A DNA stretch of 64,000 bases from Streptomyces canus (GCF_041435015.1 NZ_CP107989.1:372001-436000), one strand, 5' to 3'; positions 51,740 through 61,274 are shown, counted from the stretch's first letter. Notes: a model not told the origin generated them from the sequence alone. Numbers and translations are program-made.

Positions 51740-51793
51740 TTCCATTGGAAGCACTCATGCTTCACATGCAGCTCAACGGCATGTAGTTGCTCA

Positions 51794-51804
51794 TATCAGT
51801 GATA
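51794..51804. promoter_or_regulatory. Candidate TetR operator, site 2 of the NmrA pair
   Basis: TATCAGTGATA repeats the arms TATCA and TGATA of site 1 with a different centre, 38 bases before the tetR start. Paired sites suggest repression of both divergent genes. Confidence 0.6.
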
Positions 51805-51841
51805 ACATCACCTGTCACTGTCGGGCGATATCATCGTCTCC

Positions 51842-52528
51842 ATGACACCGAACGCGCAGCGGCGAGACATCACCCGGGACCGCATCGTGAAGGCTGCGGC
51901 CGGCCTGCTGCGCGACCAGGGTCCGGCCGCGGTGACCACGCGTCGCGTGGCGCACGAGGCCGGGCTGCAGCCTCCTGCTCTCTACCGCTTCTTCCAGGAC
52001 AAGGACGAGCTGCTGGATGTCGCCGCGGAACATGTCTTCGCCGAACATGTGGCGAGCAAGCAGACCACCGCGCCCTCGGACGACCCTGTGGAAGACCTCC
52101 GCGCCGGATGGAACACGCAGATCAGCTTCGGGCTCGCCAACCCGTACGTCTACGGCCTGTTGCTCGACCCGGCCCGCGCACGCGCCACCCCGGCACAGGT
52201 CAAGGGTGTCCTGATCCTCGCCGAGCGCGTGCACAGGATCGCCGCCGTTGGGCGGCTCCGGGTGAGCGAGGAACGCGCCGTCAATCTCATTCGCTCGGCG
52301 GGGATCGGAACCGTCCACACCCTGCTGACCCTGCCACCAGAGCAAAGCGACCCGCATCTGGCCGACGCCGCCTTCGACGCGATCGCTCGCGCCATCCTCG
52401 TCGATGAGCCCGCTGTCCCCACCCAGGACGCGGCGGCCGTCGTCGCGGCCTTCCGCACCCTCCTGCCGGAACTTCCCGGTCTCAGCAAAGCCGAGGCCGC
52501 GCTTCTCGACGAGTGGCTGCAACGCTGA
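51842..52528 (+). CDS. TetR-family regulator of the NmrA-like gene
   Basis: 228-residue TetR regulator. The helix-turn-helix is VAHEAGLQPPALYRFFQDKD (about 38-57), followed by a mostly helical ligand domain. Divergent from the NmrA-like gene with two matching operators in the shared region. Ligand unknown, perhaps a quinone or electrophile. Confidence 0.92.
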   Translation: MTPNAQRRDITRDRIVKAAAGLLRDQGPAAVTTRRVAHEAGLQPPALYRFFQDKDELLDVAAEHVFAEHVASKQTTAPSDDPVEDLRAGWNTQISFGLANPYVYGLLLDPARARATPAQVKGVLILAERVHRIAAVGRLRVSEERAVNLIRSAGIGTVHTLLTLPPEQSDPHLADAAFDAIARAILVDEPAVPTQDAAAVVAAFRTLLPELPGLSKAEAALLDEWLQR

Positions 52529-52628
52529 TCCAGCACCGCGCTGCGCGACGCACACTCCGCCGCGAACGGGAGAGATACGCCCGTCGACGCGACGCCCGCG
52601 AGGATGCAGACGTCGGACGGCAACGCGT

Positions 52629-53222
52629 TCAGGTGGTGCCGGACGTCCCCGGTCCACGCCCCTCGAAGGTCCTGAGCGGCGGCACCGGACGCGGGCCGGT
52701 CCCCGGGACCCAGCCCGCGTCGAGCTTGCGCAGGCCCACGCCGTCCGGCGCCCAGATGTGGCAGCTGTTCAGCACACCGGCCGTGGAGCGCGGGCCCTGC
52801 GACTGCTCACCGGCGTACCGCAGGCCCGCGTTCGCCGAGATGGCCGCCTGCACCACCGCGGGGCCCAGGACACGGGCCAGCTCATGCAGGTGCGAGCAGC
52901 CGGACACCCCGCGGAACCGCTCCTGGATGGCCCGGTTGTAGCCGGCGGCCACGCTGAGCCCGACCAGCCCGTCGAACACCGGGGTGATCAAGGGGCACTC
53001 GGCGTGCGGGAAGGTCCGCATGTCCGCGTCGGCGTGCACGATGACCATGTCGGCCAGACGGACGCGCACGGCGAGCGCCATCCGGTGGACGACGTCGGCC
53101 GACGGCTCCGCCCAGGGGCGCACGTCGCTCAGTTCCGCCTCGACCGAGATCTCGTCGCCGCCTTCCGCGTACGCGGTGACGGTGATCGTACGGCGGTGCA
53201 GCGGACGTCCGGAGCGCGTCAC
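52629..53222 (-). CDS. DUF2889 protein
   Basis: 197-residue protein of the DUF2889 family, found beside aromatic and acyl-CoA catabolic genes. Visible features: VTRSGRPLHRRTITVTAYAE, EAELSDVRPW, ADMRTFPHAECPLI and FRGVSGCSHLHELARV. The function is unknown; the conserved His and Cys could bind metal. GTG at 53222 overlaps the enoyl-CoA hydratase stop (GTGA), so it is translationally coupled to a beta-oxidation gene. Confidence 0.8.
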   Translation of the reverse strand: MTRSGRPLHRRTITVTAYAEGGDEISVEAELSDVRPWAEPSADVVHRMALAVRVRLADMVIVHADADMRTFPHAECPLITPVFDGLVGLSVAAGYNRAIQERFRGVSGCSHLHELARVLGPAVVQAAISANAGLRYAGEQSQGPRSTAGVLNSCHIWAPDGVGLRKLDAGWVPGTGPRPVPPLRTFEGRGPGTSGTT

Positions 53223-54058
53223 GAGGAGGCCTCCCCCGGGAGCGCCGATGCCGGGACCGGGGCCTCCCCCAGCCCCGCGAACTCCGGGGGTCTGCGTTCG
53301 ATGAAGCTGCGCACGCCCTCGCGGTAGTCCGGGGCGCGCTTCGCCGTGGCCAGCAGGGCGGCCGCGTGGTCCTGGCTCTCGGTGAAGGTCCTCGCCTGGT
53401 CGTCGGCGAGCTGCCGCTTGATGAGGGACATCGCGTACGGGCTGGCCGATCGGGCCAGTTCGGTCGCGTACGCGAGCGCCGTCGGGAGCAGCTCCGCCGG
53501 CTCGACCAGGCGGTTGACCAGCCCCATCGCCAGGGCCTCCGTCCCGGTGATCCGGCGCGAGGACAGCAGCAGGTCGGCGGCGTTGCCGTAGCCGACCAGC
53601 CGGGGCAGGAGCCAGGACACACCGTCCTCGGCCACCAGCCCACGGGCACTGAAGGCGGCGGCGAACTTGGCGTGCGGTACGGCGAACCGGACGTCGCACA
53701 TCAGCGCCTGGTTGAAGCCGATGCCCGCGCAAGCTCCGTTGACGGCCGCCACCACGGGCTTCGGGAAGGACATGGGCCGGGTGCGCGGGGGCAGTTGGTC
53801 CGTCGGCCACGGGCGGGCACCCGATGAGGCCGCGTCGAGCACACTCATGTCCATGCCCGGGCAGAAGCTGCGCCCGGCGCCGGTGAGCACTACGGCTCGC
53901 ACCCGTGGATCGTGCTCCGCCCGGTCGAACAGTTCGTTGTAGAGCAGCTCCATCTCCAGCGTCCAGGCGTTGTGCCGCTCGGGCCGGTTCAGGGTCAGCA
54001 GCATGACCCCGTCGTCGGTGAGATCGGTGAGGATCTCCGGGGCCGGGTTCTCGGTCAT
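53219..54058 (-). CDS. Enoyl-CoA hydratase/isomerase
   Basis: 279-residue crotonase-fold protein. The oxyanion-hole segments are LTGAGRSFCPGMDM (about 60-73) and VNGACAGIGFNQALMCDVRF (about 110-129), with the expected acidic residue in FSARGLVAEDG. It should hydrate an enoyl-CoA made by the acyl-CoA dehydrogenase, or rearrange a double bond. ATG at 54058 has GGGAG upstream; an earlier in-frame start would lie within the putative operator. It overlaps the DUF2889 gene. Confidence 0.9.
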   Translation of the reverse strand: MTENPAPEILTDLTDDGVMLLTLNRPERHNAWTLEMELLYNELFDRAEHDPRVRAVVLTGAGRSFCPGMDMSVLDAASSGARPWPTDQLPPRTRPMSFPKPVVAAVNGACAGIGFNQALMCDVRFAVPHAKFAAAFSARGLVAEDGVSWLLPRLVGYGNAADLLLSSRRITGTEALAMGLVNRLVEPAELLPTALAYATELARSASPYAMSLIKRQLADDQARTFTESQDHAAALLATAKRAPDYREGVRSFIERRPPEFAGLGEAPVPASALPGEASS

Positions 54059-54102
54059 CGAGGTCACTCCCGCGGTATCCGTCGGCTGGACCGGCTTTAT
54101 AG

Positions 54103-54119
54103 ATAGATGAATCATCTAT
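54103..54119 (+). promoter_or_regulatory. Candidate GntR operator, site C
   Basis: ATAGATGAATCATCTAT is a perfect 17-base palindrome around a central A, just upstream of the enoyl-CoA hydratase start. TAGATGAATCATCT (54104-54117) matches the reverse complement of site D at 12 of 14 positions. It is the best-formed site of the set. Confidence 0.65.
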
Positions 54120-54202
54120 ATACCAACAACCGCCGGGGCACCAGATCGGTTCGCGCAAGGAGAAGATCACCGATGGCTTGACCTGGTACCCTCGATGCAC
54201 TA

Positions 54203-54216
54203 AGACGATTCATTTA
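54203..54216 (-). promoter_or_regulatory. Candidate GntR operator, site D
   Basis: On the minus strand this reads TAAATGAATCGTCT, matching site C at 12 of 14 positions. It lies 20 bases before the gntR start, so autoregulation is likely. Confidence 0.6.
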
Positions 54217-54235
54217 GCTATACGAGGAGCCCACT

Positions 54236-55039
54236 GTGGCCGAGGCAGCCCGCACCGCAGAAACGGCGACCGTGCCGGTCCCCGCCCGCAGTCGCGTCGG
54301 ACGTCAGGTGCGGGTGCCGAAGACCGCCGAGCTGGTCGCCGCACACCTGCGTCGCCAGATCGTACGGGGCGAGCTGAAGCCCGGCGACGCGCTGCCCCCG
54401 GAGTCGGGCCTGATGGAGCAGTTCGGCATCTCACGGCCCACACTGCGCGAGGCGTTCCGGGTGCTGGAGTCGGAGTCCCTGATCACGGTGCGCCGCGGCG
54501 CCCACGGCGGTGCCCGGGTGAGCGCTCCCGACTCGGATGTCGCCGCCCGCTTCGCCGGCCTGATCCTCGAGTACCGCGGCGCCACCCTGGGCGACATCTA
54601 TCGTGCCGCCGCCCTCATCGAGCCGCCCTGCGCCCGCCAGCTCGCCACCAAGCACACGGCGGACGACATCAAGCGACTGCGCGACGCGGTGGCGGCCGAG
54701 AAGGCCGTTCTCGAGGACCCGCTCGCCCTGGTCGACGCACAGGACGCCTTCCACGCCCTGCTGGTCGAACTCACCGGCAACCAGACCCTGATCCTGCTGT
54801 GCGGCATGCTGCGCAACATCATCGACCGGGCCAACGCCTCGTACACGGCGGGCGCGGCCGATGCCGAGGCACAGAAGACGCAGGCCCTCAAGGGACACCG
54901 GGCGCATGTGCGGATGGTCGGCCTGATCGAGTCCGGCAAGGCGGACGAGGCCGAGAAGCTGTGGCAGCGGCACATCTCCAGCGCGGACGACGTCGTGAAC
55001 GCCGCAGGACCCAAGACGGTGCTCGAACTCCTCGACTGA
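54236..55039 (+). CDS. FadR-type GntR regulator
   Basis: 267-residue regulator. The N-terminal GntR winged helix is KTAELVAAHLRRQIVRGELK and EQFGISRPTLREAFRVLESE, near residues 25-80. A C-terminal FCD-type all-helical ligand domain follows, with IYRAAALIEPPCARQLA. Such proteins often sense acyl-CoAs or pathway acids. GTG at 54236 has GAGGAG nine bases upstream. It sits inside the catabolic set, beside its own candidate operators (C and D), and related elements occur at the liv, fabG/acyl-CoA dehydrogenase and amidohydrolase promoters. Confidence 0.93.
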   Translation: MAEAARTAETATVPVPARSRVGRQVRVPKTAELVAAHLRRQIVRGELKPGDALPPESGLMEQFGISRPTLREAFRVLESESLITVRRGAHGGARVSAPDSDVAARFAGLILEYRGATLGDIYRAAALIEPPCARQLATKHTADDIKRLRDAVAAEKAVLEDPLALVDAQDAFHALLVELTGNQTLILLCGMLRNIIDRANASYTAGAADAEAQKTQALKGHRAHVRMVGLIESGKADEAEKLWQRHISSADDVVNAAGPKTVLELLD

Positions 55040-55095
55040 CCGGCCCGACCTCGCGGCGGCTCCGCCTCCACTCCCCCTTGCGCTCTCTAATCAGT

Positions 55096-55110
55096 TAGAT
55101 AATTATAGAA
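55096..55110 (+). promoter_or_regulatory. Candidate GntR operator, site E
   Basis: TAGATAATTATAGAA lies 39 bases upstream of the amidohydrolase start. TAGATAA matches the TARATRA core of sites A-D, though the rest is more divergent. Confidence 0.35.
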
Positions 55111-55148
55111 GGCGTACTGAATAGTTCCTGGGGCCCGGAGGCGACGCC

Positions 55149-56330
55149 ATGGCCGAACAGCGCAAGCCCATCTTCGACTGCGACCAGCACATGTACGAGG
55201 AACGGGACTCCTTCACCCGCTACCTTCCGAAGGAGTTCCTCGGTGCGGCCGTCGCCCCGGTGACCCTGCCGGACGGGCGGGAGGTGATCCTCGCCGGGGA
55301 CCGCATCGTCGTATGCCTGGAACCGGAGTTCGGGCAGGTCTACCGTCCCGGTTCGCTCAAGGAGATGCTCAAGGCGATGGCCTCGGGCAATCCCGAGGAG
55401 ACGTACCAGTTCGAGCCGATGCACGAGTCGTACCAGAACCGCGACGCCCGGCTGCGCGTCATGGACGAGCAGGGGCTGGACCAGACGATCATCTACCCGG
55501 GCGGCTGGGCGCTGGTCGCCGAGGAGTACGTGAAGGGCGTGGAGCCGCTCTACGCGAACTACCACTCCTTCAACCGGTACATGAACGAGGTCTGGGGCTT
55601 CAACCACCAGGGCCGCATCTACGCCCCCGCGCTGCTGTCACTGCGCGATCTGCCCAGCGCCGTCAAGGAGCTGGAGTTCGTCCTGAACCAGGGCGCCCGC
55701 TTCATCCTGCTGCCCACCGGCCCGGTCTACGGCCGCTCGCCCGGCGACCCGTACTTCGACCCGTTCTGGAAGCTGGTCAACGAGGCCAAGGCGAGCGTCT
55801 GCTACCACATCAGCGAGTTCTACTACAACTCGCAGGTGGCGCCCTCCTGGGGCTACGACCCGAACCCCATCCACTTCCGGATGTCGGCCTGGCAGTGGCA
55901 GAACACCTACGGCCAGCGCCCCGTCGAGGAGACGCTGTCCGCGCTGATCTTCGACAACCTCTTCGGCCGTTTCCCCGACATCAACGTCCTGGTGTCCGAG
56001 TTCGGCTCCGAGTGGGTGCCGCACTTCGTGCGTCACATGGACAAGAGCCGGGGCATGGGCCGCAACGGCCCGTGGATCGGCGGGCAGTTGGACGAGCGCC
56101 CCAGCCAGGTCTTCCGCAAGCACATCCGCGTGGTGCCCTATCCGGAGGACGACATCGTGAACGTCGTCAAGCGCCTCGGCTACCACGAGTCCCTCGTCAT
56201 GGGCTCCGACTTCCCGCACGCGGAGGGCCTGGCCAACCCCGGCGACTTCCGCAAGCTCATCGCCGAGCTCGACGAGTCCGCCCAGGACGACATCATGTAC
56301 AACAACGCCCAGCAGCTGATCACCCGCTGA
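55149..56330 (+). CDS. Amidohydrolase-family (ACMSD-like) hydrolase
   Basis: 393-residue metal-dependent TIM-barrel protein of the amidohydrolase-2 type. The metal-site motifs are FDCDQHMYE near residues 9-17, CYHISEFYY near 217-225 and GSDFPHAEG near 356-364. Members hydrolyse or decarboxylate aromatic and ring-cleavage products. GGAGG lies 7 bases before the ATG. It is near the end of the GntR-linked catabolic set and is followed by a strong hairpin. The reaction is unassigned; ring opening or decarboxylation are possibilities. Confidence 0.88.
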   Translation: MAEQRKPIFDCDQHMYEERDSFTRYLPKEFLGAAVAPVTLPDGREVILAGDRIVVCLEPEFGQVYRPGSLKEMLKAMASGNPEETYQFEPMHESYQNRDARLRVMDEQGLDQTIIYPGGWALVAEEYVKGVEPLYANYHSFNRYMNEVWGFNHQGRIYAPALLSLRDLPSAVKELEFVLNQGARFILLPTGPVYGRSPGDPYFDPFWKLVNEAKASVCYHISEFYYNSQVAPSWGYDPNPIHFRMSAWQWQNTYGQRPVEETLSALIFDNLFGRFPDINVLVSEFGSEWVPHFVRHMDKSRGMGRNGPWIGGQLDERPSQVFRKHIRVVPYPEDDIVNVVKRLGYHESLVMGSDFPHAEGLANPGDFRKLIAELDESAQDDIMYNNAQQLITR

Positions 56331-56350
56331 GCCTCGCGGGAGAGAAACGT

Positions 56351-56382
56351 GGAGCCCGGTACCGGATTCGGTACCGGGCTCC
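56351..56382 (+). terminator. Strong hairpin after the amidohydrolase gene
   Basis: Perfect 14-base inverted repeat, GGAGCCCGGTACCG and CGGTACCGGGCTCC, with a four-base loop, 20 bases past the stop. It marks the end of the catabolic set before the carotenoid genes. Confidence 0.85.
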
Positions 56383-56550
56383 GTGCTGCCCGGCCCGTTT
56401 GCCGTCGGCGCCTGGAACCCTGCCGTCGGGCCGGTGGAGCGGCCATCCCCGAAGCGGCCCGCACCCCCAGCGGTGAATCGGTGCATCCGTACAGGCGCAC
56501 TCGGCAGAAACATGGGTGTGCGGGTGACCGAGAGTGAGAAGGGGTTGCGC

Positions 56551-57711
56551 ATGCGGGGACTGCGGCCCACGGTGGCCGAACCGGCTGGATCGGTCGGATC
56601 GGTCGGGTCGGTCGACCGGCCGTGCACGGCCCAGGAAGCCGTCCGTGCCGTCGAGGCGGAGCTCGGGCGTGTTCTTGACGAACGTATGTGCCGGGCCCGG
56701 GAGACCGATCCGGTGTTCGCCCGCGATGTCGCCGACCGTGTCTCCGCGCTCGTCCGGCGCGGCGGGAAGATGCTGCGCACGGCGTTCGCGTGGTGCGGAT
56801 GGCGGGCCGTCGGCGGATCGGGCGACGTCACCGCGGTCCTGCGTACGGGCGCGGCCCTCGAACTCCTCCAGGCGTGCGCCCTCATCCACGACGACGTGAT
56901 GGACGGATCGCCTCTGCGCCGCGGCGCACCGGCGGTGCACGTGGACCTCGCCCGCATGCACCGGGCCGGACGGATGACCGGGCCGCCCGAAGCGTTCGCG
57001 ACGTCCGCCGCGGTGCTCGCCGGCGACCTGGCCCTGGCCTGGGCGGACGACCTCCTGACCGAGACGGCCCTCGGCTCGCCGTACGGCCCCGAGCTGCACC
57101 GCGAGTGGCAGGCCATGCGCGGCGAGATGGTCGCCGGGCAGTACCGGGACATCCACGCCCAGGCCACCGGAACCTCCGGACTCGACGAGGCGGTGAGCAT
57201 CGCCACGCTCAAGAGCGCCCTGTACACGGTCGAGCGGCCCCTGGCTCTCGGCGCGGCACTGACCGGAGCCGACGCGTCCGCCCTGGACGCGCTGCGCTCC
57301 GCCGGACGGTGCGCCGGTCTGGCCTTCCAGCTCCGCGACGACCTCCTCGGCGCCTTCGGAGACCCGGCCGTGACGGGCAAACCGGCCGACGACGATCTGC
57401 GGACACGCAAGCTCACCTACCTGCTCGCTGTCGGTGTCAGGCTCGCCGACGCCTCCGGTGACGAGGAATCCGCCGACGCGCTCGCCCCGGGCACGCATCT
57501 CCCGTCGGACGAGGCCGTGGCGCGGATGCGGGCGGCGCTGGAGCGGACCGGGGCACGCGCCGTCGTGGAGTCGAAGATCACGCAGCTGGGCGCGACAAGT
57601 CTGCGGCACTTCGACCGGACCGGCGCGGAACCCTTCGTACGGCAGGAGTTCGCCACCCTCGTCGAACAGGCGGCGGGCGTCGCACTGGAGCGCGCCGGGG
57701 AGGCCGCGTGA
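56551..57711 (+). CDS. crtE: Geranylgeranyl diphosphate synthase
   Basis: 386-residue polyprenyl synthase making the C20 precursor of carotenoids. The first Asp-rich motif is HDDVMDGS near residues 113-119 and the second QLRDDLLGAFGD near 260. The N-terminus has a GSVGSVGSVD repeat ahead of the conserved fold. ATG at 56551 was chosen because GAGAAGGGG lies seven bases upstream; GTG at 56524 is possible. Its stop overlaps the crtI start (GTGA), starting a coupled crtE-crtI-crtB-Rieske operon. Confidence 0.93.
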   Translation: MRGLRPTVAEPAGSVGSVGSVDRPCTAQEAVRAVEAELGRVLDERMCRARETDPVFARDVADRVSALVRRGGKMLRTAFAWCGWRAVGGSGDVTAVLRTGAALELLQACALIHDDVMDGSPLRRGAPAVHVDLARMHRAGRMTGPPEAFATSAAVLAGDLALAWADDLLTETALGSPYGPELHREWQAMRGEMVAGQYRDIHAQATGTSGLDEAVSIATLKSALYTVERPLALGAALTGADASALDALRSAGRCAGLAFQLRDDLLGAFGDPAVTGKPADDDLRTRKLTYLLAVGVRLADASGDEESADALAPGTHLPSDEAVARMRAALERTGARAVVESKITQLGATSLRHFDRTGAEPFVRQEFATLVEQAAGVALERAGEAA

Positions 57712-59279
57712 GGACCGTACCGGGGCCGACGGACCATGTCGTCGTGGTGGGCGCGGGGTTGTCCGGCCTCGCCTGTGCGTTGCACCTGCTGGGTGCCGGC
57801 CGCCGGGTGACGGTCGTCGAGCGGGACGCCGGTCCGGGCGGCCGGGCCGGCCGGGTACGCCTCGGCGACTACGAGGTGGACACCGGGCCCACGGTCCTGA
57901 CCATGCCGCACCTGGCCGACGAGGCTTTCGCGGCCGTCGGTGACAGCCTCGCCCGCCACGTCGAGCTGACGGCCCTGCACCCCGCCTACCGGGCGTGCTT
58001 CGCGGACGGCACCTCCCTCGACGTGCACACCGACGGCGAGGCGATGGAGGCGGAGGTCGGGCGGTTCGCCGGACCGGCCGAGGCGGCCGGCTACCGCGAC
58101 CTGCGGGACTGGCTGGAGCGGCTGTACCGGGCGCAGATGCGACGCTTCATCGACACGAACTTCGACTCGCCCTTCCAGCTGCTCCACCCGGACCTGGCAC
58201 GCCTGGCGGCCCTGGGCGGCTTCGGGCGGCTCGACCGGCGCATCGCCCGCTTCCTGTCCGACCCCCGCCTGCGCCGGGTCTTCTCCTTCCAGGCCCTGTA
58301 CGCCGGAGTCGCCCCGGCCAGGGCCCTCGCGGCCTACGCGGTGATCGCCTACATGGACACCGTGGCCGGCGTCTGGTTCCCCAAGGGCGGTATGCACGCG
58401 CTGCCCCGCGGGATGGCGGACGCGGCGGCCGACGCGGGTGCCGAGTTCCGCTGGTCGGCCGAAGTGACCTCGCTGGAGCGCTCGGCCGGTCGGGTCCGTG
58501 CCGTACGGCTGGCCTCCGGCGAGCGGATCGCCTGTGACGCGGTGGTGCTCTCCTGCGAGCTGTCCGCCGCGCACCGGCTGCTGGGGCGCGTGCCTCGGCG
58601 CCCGGTGGGGCTGCGGCACTCACCGTCCGCCGTGGTCCTGCACGCGGGGACCGACCGCACCTGGCCCGGCCTCGCCCATCACACCCTGTCCTTCGGCGGG
58701 GCCTGGGAGCGCACGTTCGACGAGCTGACCCGCTCGGGGCAGTTGATGAGCGACCCGTCCCTGCTGATCACCCGGCCGACGACCCACGATCCCAGCCTGG
58801 CGCCGCCGGGCAAACACCTCCACTACGTGCTGGCCCCCTGCCCGAACACCACCGTCGGCCCCTCCGCCGCCGCGTGGCGCGACCTGGGGCCGCGCTACCG
58901 GGAGAGCCTGGTCGCCGAGTTGGAACGCCGGGGCCTGGACGGATTCGCGAACAGCGTCCAGGAGGAGCTGCTGGTCACCCCGCTGGACTGGGCGGCGCAG
59001 GGGCACGCGGCGGGCAGCCCCTTCTCCGTCTCCCACACCTTCGCCCAGACCGGCCCGTTCCGCCCGCGCAATCTGGTGCGCGACGCCGACAACGTCGTGC
59101 TGGCCGGCTGCGGCACAACCCCCGGTGTCGGCGTTCCGACCGTGCTCATCAGCGGCAAACTCGCGGCGGCGCGTATCACCGGGGGCGTCCCGCGCCGTTC
59201 CGACCGCACCCGCCCGGCGCCCCGCGAAGCACGTGTTCCCGTCCCCTCGACCGTGGAAGACGCCCATGACCCGTCGTGA
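57708..59279 (+). CDS. crtI: Phytoene desaturase
   Basis: 523-residue FAD-dependent phytoene desaturase, which converts phytoene to lycopene. The dinucleotide fold is [18 protein letters not shown] near residues 10-27; the C-terminal motif [16 protein letters not shown] is the carotenoid-desaturase signature. GTG at 57708 overlaps the crtE stop. Its 3' end overlaps the crtB start by 14 bases. Confidence 0.94.
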   Translation: MRTVPGPTDHVVVVGAGLSGLACALHLLGAGRRVTVVERDAGPGGRAGRVRLGDYEVDTGPTVLTMPHLADEAFAAVGDSLARHVELTALHPAYRACFADGTSLDVHTDGEAMEAEVGRFAGPAEAAGYRDLRDWLERLYRAQMRRFIDTNFDSPFQLLHPDLARLAALGGFGRLDRRIARFLSDPRLRRVFSFQALYAGVAPARALAAYAVIAYMDTVAGVWFPKGGMHALPRGMADAAADAGAEFRWSAEVTSLERSAGRVRAVRLASGERIACDAVVLSCELSAAHRLLGRVPRRPVGLRHSPSAVVLHAGTDRTWPGLAHHTLSFGGAWERTFDELTRSGQLMSDPSLLITRPTTHDPSLAPPGKHLHYVLAPCPNTTVGPSAAAWRDLGPRYRESLVAELERRGLDGFANSVQEELLVTPLDWAAQGHAAGSPFSVSHTFAQTGPFRPRNLVRDADNVVLAGCGTTPGVGVPTVLISGKLAAARITGGVPRRSDRTRPAPREARVPVPSTVEDAHDPS

Positions 59280-60261
59280 ACTGGACGCCGCCGGCATCAC
59301 CGACCCCGCCCTGCGCGCCGCGTACACGTACTGCCGGCGGCTCAACGCCCGCCACGGCCGGACCTACTTCCTGGCCACCCGGCTGCTCCCGGTGGAGCGC
59401 CGCTCCGCGGTGCACGCGTTGTACGGCTTCGCCCGCTGGGCGGACGACATCGTGGACGACCTCGACGGGAGCCGCACGCCTGAGGACCGCGACCGGCTGC
59501 TGCGCCGTCTGGAGAGCGATCTCGCGCACGGGCTGCGTACCGGCGGCGGAGACGAGCCGGTGGTCCGGGCCGTGGCCGACACCGCCGACCGGTACGGCAT
59601 CGAGGCCGTGCTGTTCGCGGACTTCCTGGCCTCGATGCGCAGCGACCTGCACGTCACGGACTATCCGACCTACGCCGACCTACGGGCCTACATGCACGGC
59701 TCGGCCGCGGTGATCGGACTGCAGATGCTGCCCGTCCTCGGCACGGTCGTACCCCGCGCGGAGGCGGCACCCCACGCGGCTGACCTCGGCGTGGCGTTCC
59801 AGCTCACGAACTTCCTTCGGGACGTGGGCGAGGACCTGGACCGCGGCCGCGTCTACCTGCCGACGGACCTGCTCGCCGCCCACGGCGTGGACCGGCCACT
59901 GCTGGAGTGGAGCCGCCGCACCGGACGCGGCGACCCGCGGATCCGCGCGGCGCTGATCGCCGCCGAGGCCATGACGCGAGAGGTGTACCGGGCGGCGGAA
60001 CCCGGCATCGCCATGCTCGACCCACGGACACGCCCCTGCATCCGCACCGCGTTCACCCTGTACGGCGGCATTCTCGACGCGATCGCGGATCAGGACTACA
60101 CGGTGCTGCACCGCCGTGCGGTGGTGTCCCGCGGGCGCCGAGCGGCCACGGCCGCCGCCGGAGTCGTACGCATCGCGGGCGCGCGGTGGCGTGCCCGCAC
60201 CGCGCGTGGGGTGCCCCGGGCGAGTGGCGAGGCAATCCCGACGAAAGGACCGGCGCGATGA
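59266..60261 (+). CDS. crtB: Phytoene synthase
   Basis: 331-residue squalene/phytoene synthase. The Asp-rich motifs [13 protein letters not shown] near residues 55-67 and [17 protein letters not shown] near 184-200 bind the diphosphates. It joins two GGPP to phytoene. ATG at 59266 lies inside the end of crtI. The stop overlaps the next gene by ATGA. Confidence 0.94.
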   Translation: MTRRELDAAGITDPALRAAYTYCRRLNARHGRTYFLATRLLPVERRSAVHALYGFARWADDIVDDLDGSRTPEDRDRLLRRLESDLAHGLRTGGGDEPVVRAVADTADRYGIEAVLFADFLASMRSDLHVTDYPTYADLRAYMHGSAAVIGLQMLPVLGTVVPRAEAAPHAADLGVAFQLTNFLRDVGEDLDRGRVYLPTDLLAAHGVDRPLLEWSRRTGRGDPRIRAALIAAEAMTREVYRAAEPGIAMLDPRTRPCIRTAFTLYGGILDAIADQDYTVLHRRAVVSRGRRAATAAAGVVRIAGARWRARTARGVPRASGEAIPTKGPAR

Positions 60262-61268
60262 GTGACCGACCGGAATGGGCCGGCTGGACACCTCCGTTGC
60301 GCCGGCGCCGGCGCCGGCGCTCGGACTGGGCGACGCAGACGCCCACCTGGCGGGAGGCACGCCCGGCGCTGATCGCCGACGCGCTCAAACGGGCGTCGGC
60401 CCGCCGGTCCGGAAACTGGTTCGTCGTCGGTGCCTCCCGGGACGTACGCGCCGGTGGCCGCCCCTACGGCAGGACGGTGGGCGGGGTCGAAGTGGTGCTG
60501 TGGCGGTCCGACACCGGTGCGCTGCACGCCGGCCCGGGAGCCTGCCCCCACCTCGGTGCGCCCCTGCGTGACAGCCGGGTGGTGTGCGGCACGCTGGTGT
60601 GCCACTGGCACGGACTGGCCCTGGACGGCCGGTCGTTGGCCGGCTGGGATCCCTATCCGGCCCACGACGACGGGGTCCTGGTGTGGGTCCGGCTGGACGC
60701 GGTCGGCGGCGAGGAGCCGTTGGAGCGTCCGGTGGTGCCGGAACGGCCGGCGGCGGGCAGCGGGGTCGACGCCGTGTTCACGGCCGTCGGGCGGTGCGAA
60801 CCGCAGGACGTGGTCGCCAACCGGCTCGATCCGTGGCACGGCTCGTGGTTCCACCCGTACTCGTTCGTCGACCTGACCGTGGCCCGGCCGCCGACGAGCG
60901 AGGACGACACCTTCGTCGTCGACGTCTCCTTTCGTGTGACCGGTCGTCTGGTGGTGCCGGTCCGGGCGGAGTTCACGGCACCCGGACCGCGTACGGTCGT
61001 CATGCGTATCACCGAGGGTGAGGGGGCCACGTCCGTGGTGGAGACTCACGCCACCCCGCTGACCCGCGAGGCGGACGAGCGGCCGCGGACCGCTGTGGTC
61101 GAGGCGGTCGTCGCGGCCTCGGACCGGCGCGGTTTCGCCCTCGCGCGAGCGGCCGCGCCCTTACTGCGCCCGCTGATGAGGCGGACGGCCGGCCGGCTGT
61201 GGCACGACGACCTGGCGTACGCGGAACGACGCTGGGCGCTGCGCAGCACAGGACGGTTCCCGGGGTAG
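60258..61268 (+). CDS. Rieske-type protein of carotenoid clusters (DUF5914-like)
   Basis: 336-residue protein with a Rieske [2Fe-2S] domain. The ligands are C96-P-H98 and C115-H-W-H118. The rest resembles a DUF5914-type region, which I recall from Streptomyces carotenoid clusters. It may act as an oxygenase or electron-transfer partner in end-group or ring modification, although isorenieratene formation is not usually described as needing one. The ATG overlaps the crtB stop. It converges on crtU. Confidence 0.8.
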   Translation: MSDRPEWAGWTPPLRRRRRRRSDWATQTPTWREARPALIADALKRASARRSGNWFVVGASRDVRAGGRPYGRTVGGVEVVLWRSDTGALHAGPGACPHLGAPLRDSRVVCGTLVCHWHGLALDGRSLAGWDPYPAHDDGVLVWVRLDAVGGEEPLERPVVPERPAAGSGVDAVFTAVGRCEPQDVVANRLDPWHGSWFHPYSFVDLTVARPPTSEDDTFVVDVSFRVTGRLVVPVRAEFTAPGPRTVVMRITEGEGATSVVETHATPLTREADERPRTAVVEAVVAASDRRGFALARAAAPLLRPLMRRTAGRLWHDDLAYAERRWALRSTGRFPG

Positions 61269-61274
61269 CGCCGC

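Noticed and set aside
49202..51754. Long minus-strand frame opposite DeoR and GH4
   Set aside because: Antisense to two genes with clear catalytic and DNA-binding motifs; no recognisable domain.
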